In this document: positions 47,641 to 59,630 of the stretch, piece by piece
How positions within the stretch are numbered: the first letter of the stretch is position 1
Layout of the letters: every line of letters begins with the position of its first letter
Source: Evernia prunastri
Taxonomy: Eukaryota > Ascomycota > Lecanoromycetes > Lecanorales > Parmeliaceae
Assembly (NCBI GenBank): GCA_003184365.1
Contig: NKYR01000019.1
Location: forward strand, 248,001 to 312,000
Direction of reading: 5' to 3'
Length of the DNA stretch: 64,000 bases
Translations under genes and position numbers: made by a program
The notes under the pieces: model-generated
Databases searched by the model: none
The model's input: the letters and a program-made list of their open reading frames with translations, nothing else
Told to the model about the DNA's origin: nothing

Positions 47641-48688
47641 ATGCCTGAATTTGGAACAATGGCTAACAGTCAGGACACAGCTGGGTATCGAATGACAAAA
47701 CCAGATGAGACGGTACTAGCACATGTGCCATCGTCATGTCATCTAGAGTACTGATCCGTGTTACAGGACGAAAAGAAACGCTTAGGCAAGCCCCTCCCTC
47801 TCTTGCCATGGGTTCGCTCATTTGATCAGATCTCCAGCATCAAATCTGGCTCCTCACCCTCGATGGCCGTCTTCACACCGCCTCCCTCCCAAGCCGCGCC
47901 AGCTCCATTCTCGACATAGGCTGCGGGACAGGCGCCTGGGCTCTTGCAATAGCTAAGGCGCGGCCCTCTACTCACGTCACGGCGATGGACCTGACACTGC
48001 CTGATATTACAACTCCGCCGAACGTTACGATTCTACAGATGGACGCAGAAAAGGAGTGGAATTTCAAACAGAAGTTCGACTTCATTCATGGCCGTATGCT
48101 CGCGTCTGGTATCCACAACTGGCCCGCATTGCTCTCCCGCTGCTGGGACCACCTCGAGCCCGGTGGCTGGCTGGAGCTTCTTGATTTATGCCACCCCTTC
48201 CGAGCTGACGACCCCGCCGTCGATGGCGACTCGTCGGATTTTATCAAATGGGGTCAGGTTGCGGAACAAGGTTGGGCGATGAACGGTCTGGATTACCGCG
48301 CTACCACCAAACATACCGAGAGACTCCGTGACCTGGGTTTTGTGGATGTTCACGAGGAGGAGAAGACATGGCCATTGGGTACTTGGTCAGAATCGGCACA
48401 CGAGCGGTGTATTGGAGAGCTGACCCTAAGAAATTTCAACACGTTTTTGGCCAAGGCTGGTGTGATCATCGTCTGCCAGAATCCTGATATCAGGGCGCAG
48501 GAAGCACAGGATCTAGTGGCCGCAGCTCAGAGAGATTTGACGGAGAATTGTTGCTCAAAACGGTTCTACTTGACCACGTAAGGTTTTTCGATAACTCAAA
48601 TTTTTCTTGAGAGTATTGTCCATACTGGCTCATAGCTAACACATCTTGTAGGAAGATACACACAGGGCGCAAGCCCGAGATCTCTTAG
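47641..48688 (+). CDS. LaeA-like SAM-dependent methyltransferase
   Basis: Four exons (47641-47712, 47767-47785, 47830-48577, 48652-48688) give 291 residues. The family signature RLDLQHQIWLLTLDG (about 29-43) leads into motif I, ILDIGCGTGAW (57-67), then FDFIHGRMLASG and HLEPGGWLELLDL, then the conserved ending TGRKPEIS after the last splice. This is the fold of LaeA and of many fungal cluster methyltransferases. It could be a regulator or a small-molecule O-methyltransferase; the sequence does not decide. The second intron (47786-47829, 44 bp) has a GC donor (G|GCAAGC). Without it a TGA stands just before the conserved block. The first 24 residues and the end of exon 1 are less certain. Confidence 0.83.
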
Positions 48689-48996
48689 AAAACTCGGATC
48701 CCATTGCATGCTTCGACGACAGGCTTGCACACCGTTAAGATCACAATACGGCTACTGCAGGACAGGGTACGGCATGGTCCATCTATATCAAATGCTCTGC
48801 AGTTGTGGATGTCCTTTTTAAACCATCATCTAGACCAATAAAGAAACTTGATTGGGACCTTCTCTTGTCAAAGAGCACACCCTGCTAATGAATCTATCAT
48901 TCGTGACGTTCAATTGCACAGAACACAAACCCTCTGCTTGACAGCCTACTATGCCTTCTCCTGGAACCCATGAGCTAAACAATGCGGAACGTGCCG
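48689..48996. other. Convergent spacer
   Basis: The 308 bp between the ends of the methyltransferase and the 7TM gene show no further feature. Confidence 0.6.
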
Positions 48997-50260
48997 TCAG
49001 ACTAGATGTCGAACAGACTCTTCGCCAGAATCTTTGCCCTTGAATTCATGTAAACCGTTGGAATGATCACTGTTCAGCTCATATGACTCTTGTTTCGCTC
49101 TTTCAGTGCTGTAATTGACGTCATTCGTATCTTTTGATTCCTGTTCGGTCCGCGAGCGGAATCGCAAAAGTGTTGTCGCCCTACTGCCGAAAGCTGACAG
49201 AAGCTTGGCCATCTTCAAGATTCTCTGACCGAAGATGTTGGCGAGGTACGGTAGACAGGCGGATATAACGCCAGCGTTCGGCTCGATGTTGGTCCAGAGA
49301 GCGTCTATGAAAATAGTTGCTGCATTTCACGTCAGCACTATCGTCAGCACTTCCGCCGAGCAGAAGATGGATAAGGAGAATGGGGGCATGGAGTGACCGA
49401 CCGGATAGGTTGCTCACGTCCACGGTTTTAGTCTGGGCGGCGCGCAGAGTGCTCGAGATGGCCGCCCTATATGCGCTGAGCACAGTGGCCACAACCTCGG
49501 ACCATATCAATCCCAAGGAAGAGTACTTACAGTGAGCCTAGAGAGAATGATAGTAGAACCAAAACCCTCTGGACAAGCCCCATTTGAAGCTTCCATACTG
49601 GTATCACGGGCAGCAAAAGAATCAGATAATCGAGAACGGTGTTCGAGATTGAATTTCCCCAGAGAAAGGGTACGAATTCAATGCAATGACCCGGTTTCAT
49701 AGGTTGCCATGCCTTGTCGACCGGTGTACATTGGAACATGACCGAGAAAAAGACCCCAATAAACCATGCGGCTGTGAGTGTACCAAGAGTGAAGGTTGCA
49801 TAGCGAAACCACTTGAGCCTGCCGAAAATCCCGTGGTATGATATTAAGACAGAGATCTTGATCAATGCGATCTGAATGGTGTAGCCAAGCTCCGGCCAGT
49901 ATTCCATCTACATGACCGTGAGCCAAGTCTCTTGTTGAGGTTCTTCTCGGCAGCGCACTTTCAGGAGCCATGATAGTTCATCAGGAGTCAATTCGCTCAT
50001 CTGTTTTCCTTCCCCGCCTTTGACTGCCACTGCGACGATGGAAGTTAGCTGAGACTGAGGAAAGTGAACAGCCAGATTCCTTTACATAGGGTTGCGCCTA
50101 CATTGCGCAGGTAGGTAAGCAAGAGCGCAAAGGCGAGCAGCCAGTCATCGACGCCCAAGTGGTTGCGCCTCTTCGCCAGCCTCAAGCCAAGGAAGACTGT
50201 AGCTACTGAGCTTAGAACCCATTCGACTGAGATTGACTTTTTTGCTTGGTCCGTCAACAT
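48997..50260 (-). CDS. 7TM fungal rhodopsin-fold membrane protein (PTH11-like)
   Basis: Five exons (50260-50102, 50048-49959, 49907-49531, 49466-49402, 49319-48997) give 337 residues. Seven hydrophobic segments, an early GVDDWLLAFALLL, the QCTPVDKAWQP cysteine in the long loop, LDYLILLLPVIPVWKLQM, and LWTNIEPNAGVISACLPYL are all marks of the fungal integral membrane family with a rhodopsin-like domain, which includes PTH11-like receptors. There is no CFEM domain. The C-terminal tail of about 75 residues is polar and Ser/Glu-rich, probably cytosolic. A role as a surface sensor is inferred from family, not shown. It sits between the methyltransferase and the P450, transcribed opposite to both. 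The first intron acceptor could also lie 6 nt upstream in phase. Confidence 0.82.
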
Positions 50261-53200
50261 GATGTTCTCTGAAGATAGAAGTTGCCAATAACGTGAACGA
50301 TCACAGGGTTTAAAAGGGATGGAGTGAAACGGACAAAATCGAGAGCAAAGTAGTCAGTTATCCGAGGATTGGAGGCTCTGTTGAGAGACTGTAGACTATC
50401 TTCGCTAACTACATCAGAATATGGGTTCTCCACCAGATCATGCCGTTACACCAGGACGTGCCATTAAATCATCCGTCTCTAACCATGTGGCTTTCGTATC
50501 ACATCCTAATTTGGATGCCGACCCCCTACCTTTGCTTCAGGCAGCATGCATTGTCATACAGCAGATATCGTAGGAAGTAGGTGTGCATGCATGGGGAAGT
50601 CATAAAATGTAAGCGCTAGTTGTGAACTGATGGATGCCGTGGCACCCCTCGGGACCGGCGGGGAAACCTGCACACGTAAAACCCTTAAGTCTAAAGTACC
50701 ACAGTTTGCCAACGAATGGGGCTAGGTACAAGAATCTTTCCCCTTGTGACAAAGAGAAAATAACAGAAGTCGCAAATCTGCCTACGAATATCAATCTGCG
50801 AACATGGTACATACTGATAGAGTACTCCAATTCATCAGGTGGGAAGGATTTCTTGAAGTGGTGTGTACCACTTTCCGGCCCAAATCTCAGCCTCATCCCT
50901 CCTTCGATTCCGTCAGATCTCCTAGCATTACTGTCATCGTGCCCTATATAGTACAAGCACTTGCCTCGTTCCTCGGGGGGTTTTCCCTCTGTACGGCCAG
51001 AGAAAACCCCGATCGAGGCTGGAAATCTCTCTTTCCCTCCCGCCTCTTTTTTGTATGCAGGCATGGGGAACAGTCTGAAACGAAAAGTACGCAGCCAAAA
51101 AAAAAAAAAAAAAAAAAAAAAGGATTGATAAGCCTGCATACCAGATTTTGGTTCCAACAATCCAACTATTTCCTCCACTTCTTTGCATATGCCTCAGATT
51201 TGGCCGCTACTAAAGCATGACACGCATCACGGAACAGATGTTTGTGGCTACCAGACACCAGTAACTACAATGGATGTCTTGCTGCGGCGCCCGATTTCAG
51301 TAGGAAGTGCACGAAAATTAATCGCCGTATGCGGCTTCTTACCAAGCATTGCACCGAACTTCTTTCCTCCAGTTCCAACGTCCAAATTGAGCAGAGCGCA
51401 TGAGGCTGAGCTTCATATGAGTGGAACGTGACTAGACGCTTCGATATGCATCTCGCTACGCGCTAGTCGGAGGTGTAAAGGAAGTCGCGCATGCCTTCCT
51501 TTCCCGTCAGCCACCAAAACCCAAGCCAGGAGAAGACATTCGCCATTCATATTGTGTGATTCCATGGACATTGATTTATTGCTTTGACTCACGCGGTCTT
51601 GAACATAACTTGCTGCTGAACGCGTTTCGGAAAGAAGATAAAGTAGAATGTAGAGTACATAGCTAGCCCAAATTCGTCGGGTTCGGGCCGTGAGATCTTA
51701 GAGAAAAGTAATTTAAATCCATCTATTTTTCGAGCTAGAGCAGGGAGACACGTGCAAATTCTAGGCGTACATAGCACCAAAAATATCTTCTACATAAGTG
51801 GTGCTCCTAGGTGTGCTATCATCTATGTAGTTTCTGTATCAGAGTCCAGGCAAAGGTGCTAGACCATGCAGGGTCGATCAAGGCAAGCATGGGATAAAAT
51901 TTCCATCTGACAAGGGACAGTTCCAACCCACCTACGGAGTACATGACTCATGTAGGTACTCACAGCCTCATCTACGAATAGCCTCGAGGTGAAGTGGTGC
52001 GGCGCATCGGGATGAAAATGCGGAGAGTATTTTGAACTTTTTCATGGCAAGCACATACTCTAGCGATTTCTGGCATCCGTCATGTTATGCGGTCCACACA
52101 ATCCTTCTCCCCTTGCTTCGGCTGTGCGTGAGACGAGCGAGAGATGGACACTGGATATTTGATAATGATAAGCATGGTACTTCGTACTCCATCTCGTATC
52201 CGTACTACTCAAGATTCAGGTTGTTCGTACAGACGAACGATCCCCCCAAAAAGCCGAAGGACCCGCATCTCGCATCTGCACCCTCCGAGAAAGGCAATGA
52301 CTGCGATGGAGCCGTGGATTTGGGGAAACCCGACACGATGATGAGGTTTAGCAACGCATGATCTAGACCAGGTAGCCGCACTTTTGTGTAATCTTACTAG
52401 CACGAAGACGCTCCGTACTTTACAGAGCACGTTTAGCATGCCTTCTGAACGCCCTGCTTTGCCTCGTCGTTCCACATCTTGCGCTCCCAAAAACGGTAAG
52501 TCGCATATCATGATGAGTAAACATGTCCTCACGCAGCCGCGGAGTTCCTGAACGCCACGCTGCAGGTATAGCGCTCTTTGCCAGCACAGAAGTGCAACGC
52601 TGACGCGAACCTGAGTCCTCCATTCCATCCTTACATGCTGACATTGAGACATTGAGGGGATGGAGAAGATTGTCAAGGTCAGATGCGGTCACAATCTTCA
52701 GTCCGGGTACTTCAATGTTCCCAGCACGGCCCGCTCTCAGCTACCAAAAACCAGTGATCTCGTCGCCCTAAGCGAATGCTCACATCTGCTGGAGCGCTGT
52801 CCTTGTTTAGCATACCATGCATAAAGCCGAGACTACTGCGCGGAGGATAAATACGCTGAAGCACAGCTTTGATTTATTTCTAGTGGTTTAAGAATAGATT
52901 GCTGACTGCGTGCAAGTCTACGAGATTGCTATCGGTGTCATGGAGCCGTGTATCTGGGCCCTACATGGCCGATCAGCGAACCTCTCGATGTGGATGATCT
53001 CGAAACGAATCTATGTTTCAACTAAGTTTTGTAGTGGCCTCGTGGTTCAATCCAGCCCAAGTGTTCAACGCCCCATCTTATCAAGCTGTGGCGCTTGCAG
53101 ATGCACAACGATTTTCAATCGTAAGGGGACATCAGAGTTGGTAAAGCTCAGCCTCAATCTGTACGGCACAAATGGTACTCAGCTGCGTAGACCTATGAGA

Positions 53201-53319
53201 AGAAGTCAAAATCACCCAAACGGTCTATATATTCAGGGAGGTCATTCACCAGTCTTCAAACAGTAATTGAGAATTCAGCGTCTTGCCTACGAGACCGTCT
53301 TCTTGCACTTTGGGTTGAG
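50261..53319. other. 3.1 kb intergenic region with poly(A) tract
   Basis: No gene is supported in this stretch. A pure run of 25 A occupies 51097-51121, which also creates artificial poly-Phe/poly-Lys frames on the two strands. The right end should hold the P450 promoter; TATATATT lies at 53226-53233, about 90 bp before the P450 ATG. Confidence 0.55.
51097..51121 (+). repeat. Homopolymer run, 25 A
   Basis: An uninterrupted run of 25 adenines lies in intergenic DNA. It could be a simple slippage tract or the tail of a retroposed element whose body is no longer recognisable. Confidence 0.8.
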
Positions 53320-55353
53320 ATGCAATTCCTTTTGCAAATTCTCGCAGTCTTGGCGACAGTGATCGTTTATCTGTTCTGGACTGTAATTTATCGCCTATTC
53401 TTCCACCCTTTGTCTCGTTTTCCAGGGCCCAGGTTGGCAGCGGCAACCAAATGGTACGAATTTTATTTTGATCTTCTAAAGCGGCCTGGTGGCACGTTCA
53501 TGTTCGAGATTGAGCGTATGCACGATGTGTATGGTATGTATTCGTTGCATCCTAGCATTGTACGAATCGGGCCAACAGCCTGTAGTCATCGAACTAACAC
53601 TTGCAATGCGGTTAGGACCAATTGTGCGAATCAACCCTGAAGAGCTTCACGTCAGAAATTCTGGTTGGTTTGGGGCTCTATACACAGGTCCAGCACATGT
53701 ATATACACTACACTCTGCTAGCTATTGCTCGCTTACACGTTCAAGGGTTTACGGGATAAATATCCTCCAGCGGCGCACATGACAGGGACTCCTTACGGAG
53801 GTAAGTAATATCCTAGGGCTTCTAAAGGAGAGTTCAAACCCGATATACAGTCTTCGGCACCATTGACCACGAAGTTCACCGAAAGCGACGGGCCGCCATC
53901 AGTCCATTCTTCTCGAAGAACACCGTCACTTCCGCACAACCTACGATTTATAAGAACGTGAACCTGCTGGCTCAAAGACTGAGACAGGGTTTAGCAAATG
54001 GCGGGGTGGTGGAAATGCGCAAAACTTATCTGGCCATGGCAACAGATACGCTCTGTGATCATACGTTCGGCGAACCACTTGATTTGCTCCAGAATGACAA
54101 AAAAGCAGATGAATGGAAGAGGACCATCAAAGCAGTAGCGGTGCTGACACCTCTGATCAAGCAATTCACCTGGATCATTCCTCTAGCCCTGAAGTTACCT
54201 TTAAGTCCTCTTCAGATGGCAATACCGGATCTTGCTCGGATCGTTGCACTGCATCGTGTAGGCACGCAAATCTCTCGACGAAACTGTCACTATTTCGTTG
54301 TGGTTGAGGTGCAGAGTTGCTAATTCCTGCGTGATCCAGGACATGCATAAAAAGGCACACAGAGCCATCCGCAACAGCCAGAATCGTCTGATGGGCAAAC
54401 CGATCATGCAAATAGACGGCAATTCCACCAAAACTATCAACGTTTTCGAAAGTATCCTCGCAAGCAAGGTCCTATCCGCCAAAGAGAAAGAAGCAAATCG
54501 AATCGCCCAGGAAGGTTTCGTCGTCCTAGTGGCAGGAGGCGAAACCACAGCTCGAGTACTAGCAACGGCCACCTTTCACATACTGGCGAACAAAGAAACC
54601 GTTCTGCTAAGATTGAAAGAAGAGCTCGCCCGTGCAATCGTTGACCCGGACACGCAAGTCGATATGAATACTTTAGAGCAACTTCCTTGGCTGGTAAGCC
54701 CGCTTTCCCGCTGCAGTGATTGCTGATTTTGATGATTCGCTGTGCAGACAGCAGTGCTCAAGGAATCTCTGCGTATCACAGCCCTTGTGACATCCCGTCT
54801 GCCTCTCGTCTCTCCACAAGAGTCTTTGATATTTGGTGATTGGGATATTCCGCCTGGGGTAAGCAGCTTCCGCCTGGAAACCTCTACAAATACCGCAACT
54901 GAATTGCCGTGCGCTTTAGACACCAATCAGCATGACTCTACGTGATGTTCTTCTCGATCCGTCCATATTTGTTGATCCTCTAAGATTCTCCCCTGAGCGA
55001 TGGCTCTCGGATTCCCCAGGACTGGAACGCATGAATCAAGCCTATGTGCCTTTCGGCCGCGGCAGCCGGATGTGTGTTGGCCTAAAGTAAGCATATGAGC
55101 TGCGTCAGCCTGATGCCTATGTACTCTCGCTGACATCTAGCGAACATGCAGTTTCGCGCTTGCTGAATTGTATATTGTCATCGCGTGCGTATTTCGCCGC
55201 TTTGATCTGCAGCTACACGATACGACTCGTGAGCGGGACATTGACTTTGCGCGAGATTGCTTCATCGGGGAGCCCTCACCGGAGAGCGTGGGTATTCGCG
55301 TCAAAGCCGTGGTGGCAGCAACAATATCGGGCGAAGCGGAGCACCGCATCTGA
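53320..55353 (+). CDS. Cytochrome P450 monooxygenase (cluster)
   Basis: This heme-thiolate oxygenase is anchored in the ER and receives electrons from P450 reductase. Eight exons (53320-53533, 53616-53698, 53746-53800, 53851-54257, 54340-54693, 54748-54858, 54920-55086, 55152-55353) give 530 residues. The N-terminal anchor is about residues 5-24, followed by the proline hinge HPLSRFPGPRLAA. The I-helix oxygen-activation motif is AGGETT at 318-323. The ExxR pair is Glu377-Arg380 in KESLR. The PERW motif precedes the heme loop FGRGSRMCVG with the ligand Cys460. All motifs are intact. Physical linkage to the terpene synthase suggests oxidation of its product. The CYP family was not assigned. Confidence 0.93.
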
Positions 55354-56275
55354 AGTGCCGAACAATTGCGGTCTGTGTCCATAGCTCAGATGATTGGGAG
55401 ATCAGACTTTAGGGCAGCAAGTTGTTTCATAGTATAGATAGACAGACGTACATGAGCCGAAAGCATGGCACCAGGGCGGTAGTTTCTCGAACGCCGTGAG
55501 CTTCCAGATGGTGTGTTGTGGCCCTTGCAACACGTCCCCGTTCACCGCCACCGAAAACCTCTGTCTACGAGGACACTGTACATGTACCTAGACGCGACTT
55601 TGTCCCTTCGACCGTTGGGACTGGGTTGGCGCCCAGGATAGCTTAGCGTATCTTAGTGAAGCTTACAGAACTTTTCACCCATAGAAAGTGCGTATTCTTC
55701 GAGTGGAGCAGGAAACTTAGTTCCGCGCTCCGATGTGGCGGTGTGCATGCATTGTTCTCTTTTTTTTCTTTTTTCTTTTTTCTTTTTTTCTTTTTCCCTT
55801 CTTCTTCTCGAATTACACTGCATGTAGCCTTGAGACAGCTCTTACCGCAGCAGAGCCTTGGATGCTACCCCAGCTGCATTTCCATTACGTCGACAGACAC
55901 TGAACGAGGAGCCGTTCCGTATCCCTGCATTTCAGCTGATATGCAGAACCTGTGGAGAAACAGGCATCTGATCGCTGCTATGCCGTCAACCAGAGCTGAG
56001 CCTGGTTCTGGCATTCACATCCGTCACGGTACATTGGTTCAGGGGACGGATTTCGCCTGCAGAGAACTCTTTTCCCCTTGTGAGGCAGCCAGCAGCGTCG
56101 TATCTATCTTGTACTTCCCAAGGGAAAAAATTCCTTGTCCGAGCCTCGTTCCGATTATATGTTATGGATTCTCCCCACAAATATTCATCACGAGGACTTC
56201 GACGCGCCGTGACATTTGATCCGAGCAAGCTCGTCCACTGGCTGTATCTCCATATTGCCTGCTGGCTCCTTCATC
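55354..56275. other. Intergenic region with long pyrimidine tract
   Basis: This is the spacer between P450 and the GMC gene. A T-rich, C-interrupted tract runs from about 55752 to 55809. It makes a 187-codon frame with a poly-Phe stretch that I do not accept as a gene. The right end should carry the GMC promoter. Confidence 0.6.
55752..55809 (+). repeat. Poly-pyrimidine tract
   Basis: About 58 bases consist almost only of T with periodic single C (T6-8 C units), ending in CCCTTCTTCTTCTCG. It lies about 470 bp upstream of the GMC start. Such tracts are common in fungal promoters. Confidence 0.6.
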
Positions 56276-58672
56276 ATGAAACATCATGTCTTCGCCTTCT
56301 CCCTTGGATGGGCCTCTGTCATAACAGCGCGCTTGTTCAGCGAATCCACAGGCGCCCAAGGTCTTCTAGGGACACACTTCGGTGTTCCGGGGATCCCCGG
56401 TGCCTACGACTACGTGGTCATAGGGGCTGGCACAGCAGGCTTAACAATAGCGCGACGCCTGGCAGCGAATGCATCCGTCACCGTCGCAGTGATCGAGGCT
56501 GGCGATTTCTATGAATTCAGCAATGGTAACCGTTCCGAGATACCAGCATATGCCACCGACTTCACCGGCAGCAATCCGACGCAGAAGAACCCGTATCTGG
56601 ATTGGTATCAATACACAGAACCACAACCGGTAAGTCGATGCTTGTCGAGTATACCAGAGCAGGACGACAGGGCTCTCAATGCCTTATATGGCGACTGAAG
56701 TGTTTGTGACAGACTCTCGGCGGTCAAACATTTCTTTACGACTCTGGAAAAATGGTCGGGGGGACCAGCGGGCGGAACTTTCTGTGGCAGATACGGTTAG
56801 TATTCGTACAGGGAGCCAGCTGGTTGCATGCTGATGGCCAAGCTATTGGAATCTATGCTGACGTGCCGAAGTGGGACTATCGGCGCTTTTAACAAATGGG
56901 CCGAGCAGGTAGGCGACGAGAGCTACCAGTTCAGGAACATCCTACCATTCTTCCAGCGGAGTGCCAACTTCACCCCGCCGGACCCAACGCAACGGCCGCA
57001 GAACTCTACAGCGCGGTACAATGCTTCCGACTGGAGCCCAAGCGGAGGACCCGTACAGGTTGGGTATTCATCGTGGGTGAACCCCGTTTCCTCGTGGCTC
57101 GGTCTAGCATTCAACGAGCTGGGGCTCAGCGAGCTCCCAAGCCTCCTGAGCGGTACTCTCATAGGTTGGTCGTGGCTCGCAATTGAACTGGATACTGTCA
57201 CTCAGACTAGGAGCTCTTCTGAAGCATTTTTGAGAGAAGCACTCGAGGAGTCTACGAATCTCGCCGTATACAAGTCCACGTTAGCGAAGAAGATTGTCTT
57301 TGAGAACGGGTCGGCGACAGGGGTCATCGTGGACAGCGGTGGTACTACCTACAATATCAGTGCCGGCAAGGAAGTTGTTCTTTCGGCTGGAGTGGTTCGT
57401 GTATTGATTCGCCTTGGTCTCGATACAATGCTGACTGTAACACCTCTCAGATGCGATCGCCGCAGTTGTTGATGGTATCAGGTATAGGACCCAAAGAGAC
57501 GCTGGATGGTCTTGGAATTGAAGTGCTTTCTGACCGCCCTGGTGTTGGTCAGAATATGTGGGTATGTCAGACAGCATAAGTCTTCTTGTTGAGCGAGAGT
57601 CACCCATGTGTCCTAGCCGTACCGACGAATCTAATATTGATTTTTGGGAATCGACAGGCTAAGCTTTTGCTAATGCATGCAGGATAACGTCCTTGTGGGT
57701 CCGACTTATGCGGTCGACGTTACAACCCACAACAGTCTCTCAAATCCGACATTTCTTGCTCAAGCCATTGAGCAATACAATGAGGATAGGACTGGCATCT
57801 TGACAAATGTCGGAGGAGACGTGGCAGGTAAGACAGCCTACTGCTCATGGAATGCATCGGCCAGATCATCTGCTTGGGCTCTCAATCCAGCTTAGAGTCC
57901 GAGGCCCGAAGAATCCATAAAAGCTAGGGGCTGATATGATCAATCGTTCGTGAAGACGCTGACCTCTTCGCATCGCAGGGTTCGAAAAGCTGCCTATCGA
58001 TTCTCTGAATCCAACAACGTATCAATCTTTGCAAGACAATTTTCCGGATGATTGGCCGGACATAGAGTACCTTGTACTGGACGCCTATTTCGGAGCTGGG
58101 TCGGATAGCAGTATTACCGCCGGCAGCGGGCAACAGTATGTAGCAGCATCCGTTGGTCTCGTCGCCACGTTCTCTCGAGGCAACGTGAGCATCAACTCCA
58201 CGGACACCGCCATCAACCCAATCGTCAGTCCCAATTGGCTCAGCGATCCAAGGGACCAGGACATCGCTGTTGCCGCTTTCCGCCGTGGCCGCCAACTGTT
58301 CTCCACCAATGCCATCAAGCCGATCGTTCGATCAGAAGCCTTTCCAGGTTCGAACAAAACGACGGACTCCGAGATATTGGACATTGTCAAGGCAAGTGTC
58401 AACTCTGTATACAACGCCGCAGGCACGAATCAGATGGGGAAAGTGGACGACCCAATGGCTGTCGTTGACAGCCAAGGCCGTGTCATTGGGGTCAGCGGCC
58501 TGCGCGTGGTAGACGCTTCGATTTTTCCATTCCTACCTCCGGGTCAACCTTCGGCCACAGTTTGTGAGTATCCTTCGACGACCAGAGACCGAATGGCAAA
58601 GCTGACAATAAGTTTCTTTCCTCAGACGCCCTGGCTGAAAAGATTGCTGAGGATATACTACTCGGTTCTTGA
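56276..58672 (+). CDS. GMC-fold flavoprotein with substituted catalytic histidines
   Basis: FAD-dependent glucose-methanol-choline family protein. Seven exons (56276-56629, 56713-56795, 56872-57394, 57451-57561, 57683-57827, 57979-58563, 58626-58672) give 615 residues. A hydrophobic N-terminus (about 1-20) looks like a signal peptide, and many N-x-S/T sites suit secretory passage. The dinucleotide fold is DYVVIGAGTAGLTIARRLA (glycines 50-55). GMC signatures are GKMVGGTSGRNFLWQ and SAGVMRSPQLLMVSGIG. In the C-terminal site the usual HxxGTxxMG reads NAAGTNQMG (Asn551), and the usual second His or Asn in PPGHPQ reads PPGQPS (Gln595). Such changes suggest altered or non-oxidase chemistry, as in versicolorin-B-synthase-like relatives, an inference. 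It is tandem with the P450. Confidence 0.9.
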
Positions 58673-59630
58673 GGGATAAAACAAGGGTATATTCGCTTTC
58701 ATAGACGATTGGCTGACAAGAGCCATAGCTAGTCTTCCTCTTCAGCTAGACAGGAAAATATACATGAGGGATAACCATCTTTGTTCCGCCCCATACTCTG
58801 AAGCTCCATGCTGAGTCAGTTGGCAGCAAGCATGACCATTGTTTTCTTTTCATTCCTTTCTTTTCTTTTTCTTTGTTTTTTGACTGGTTGGAGGACGAGT
58901 AAGTGTGGGGGAAACAACGCTCGCGGGTGACAAATCTACCACACCTCAACGGAAGTTCTCATAGAATCTTTCGCTCCATGGTAAGCAAGAATTAGCGAAG
59001 ATGGGTCTGTCCCACCGCAACCATTACTTGATAAAGGAGGTATTGATACGATTATTTCAAATCAGACACGTGGGAGTATTTTTTGGGGGGTGCAGGCGTT
59101 TCTGTCACCCGCGAGAGGGGGAACAGAGACAGACTATGCTCATAAGAATCAAGTGGGTAGGTATGTTGCAAGCGCTCTGGAAGCGATGGGTTTGCCTAAC
59201 GGATCACAATGCTACCTTTCTGTCTTTCCCGAGAGGCGTTCCATGAGTCATGCGACATCCGTCTTGACATCCCTGAAAAAAAGCCCCCCACCACTTACGA
59301 CCATGAACATGCTGCATGCATATCATCAAACACAAAGTGAAGTAGCACTCCAATGCGGGAGCAGCCACACGTTTCGGCGACTTTCTCGCTCTACCAAACA
59401 TAACCCTTTTCGACATCGGCTCGTGACCGTAGCGCACCTGTTCTGATGGCCAGCCGCCTTCTATACGTAGGACAAGGCTGTTGAGACAATTGTTTCGGCG
59501 GTCTGGACGACCAAAAGGACGCGGCTGATGAAGCGGACGAGAAACATAGAAGAAAGCATAAATATGACCCCATTCCTCACCCTTACCCTTCACAACTACG
59601 AGTCGCCTAACACAGCTAGGAGAACCGATC
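58673..59630. other. Intergenic region
   Basis: No gene is supported. It contains another T-rich pyrimidine stretch at about 58842-58880 and should carry the promoter of the secreted hydrolase, with a TATA-like CATAAATATG at 59557-59566, about 70 bp before the ATG. Confidence 0.55.

Noticed and set aside
50600..51178. 192-codon minus-strand frame with poly-Phe
   Set aside because: The poly-Phe is only the reverse of the A25 run; the rest is not protein-like.
55656..56219. 187-codon + strand frame with poly-Phe stretch
   Set aside because: It is produced by the pyrimidine tract upstream of the GMC gene.
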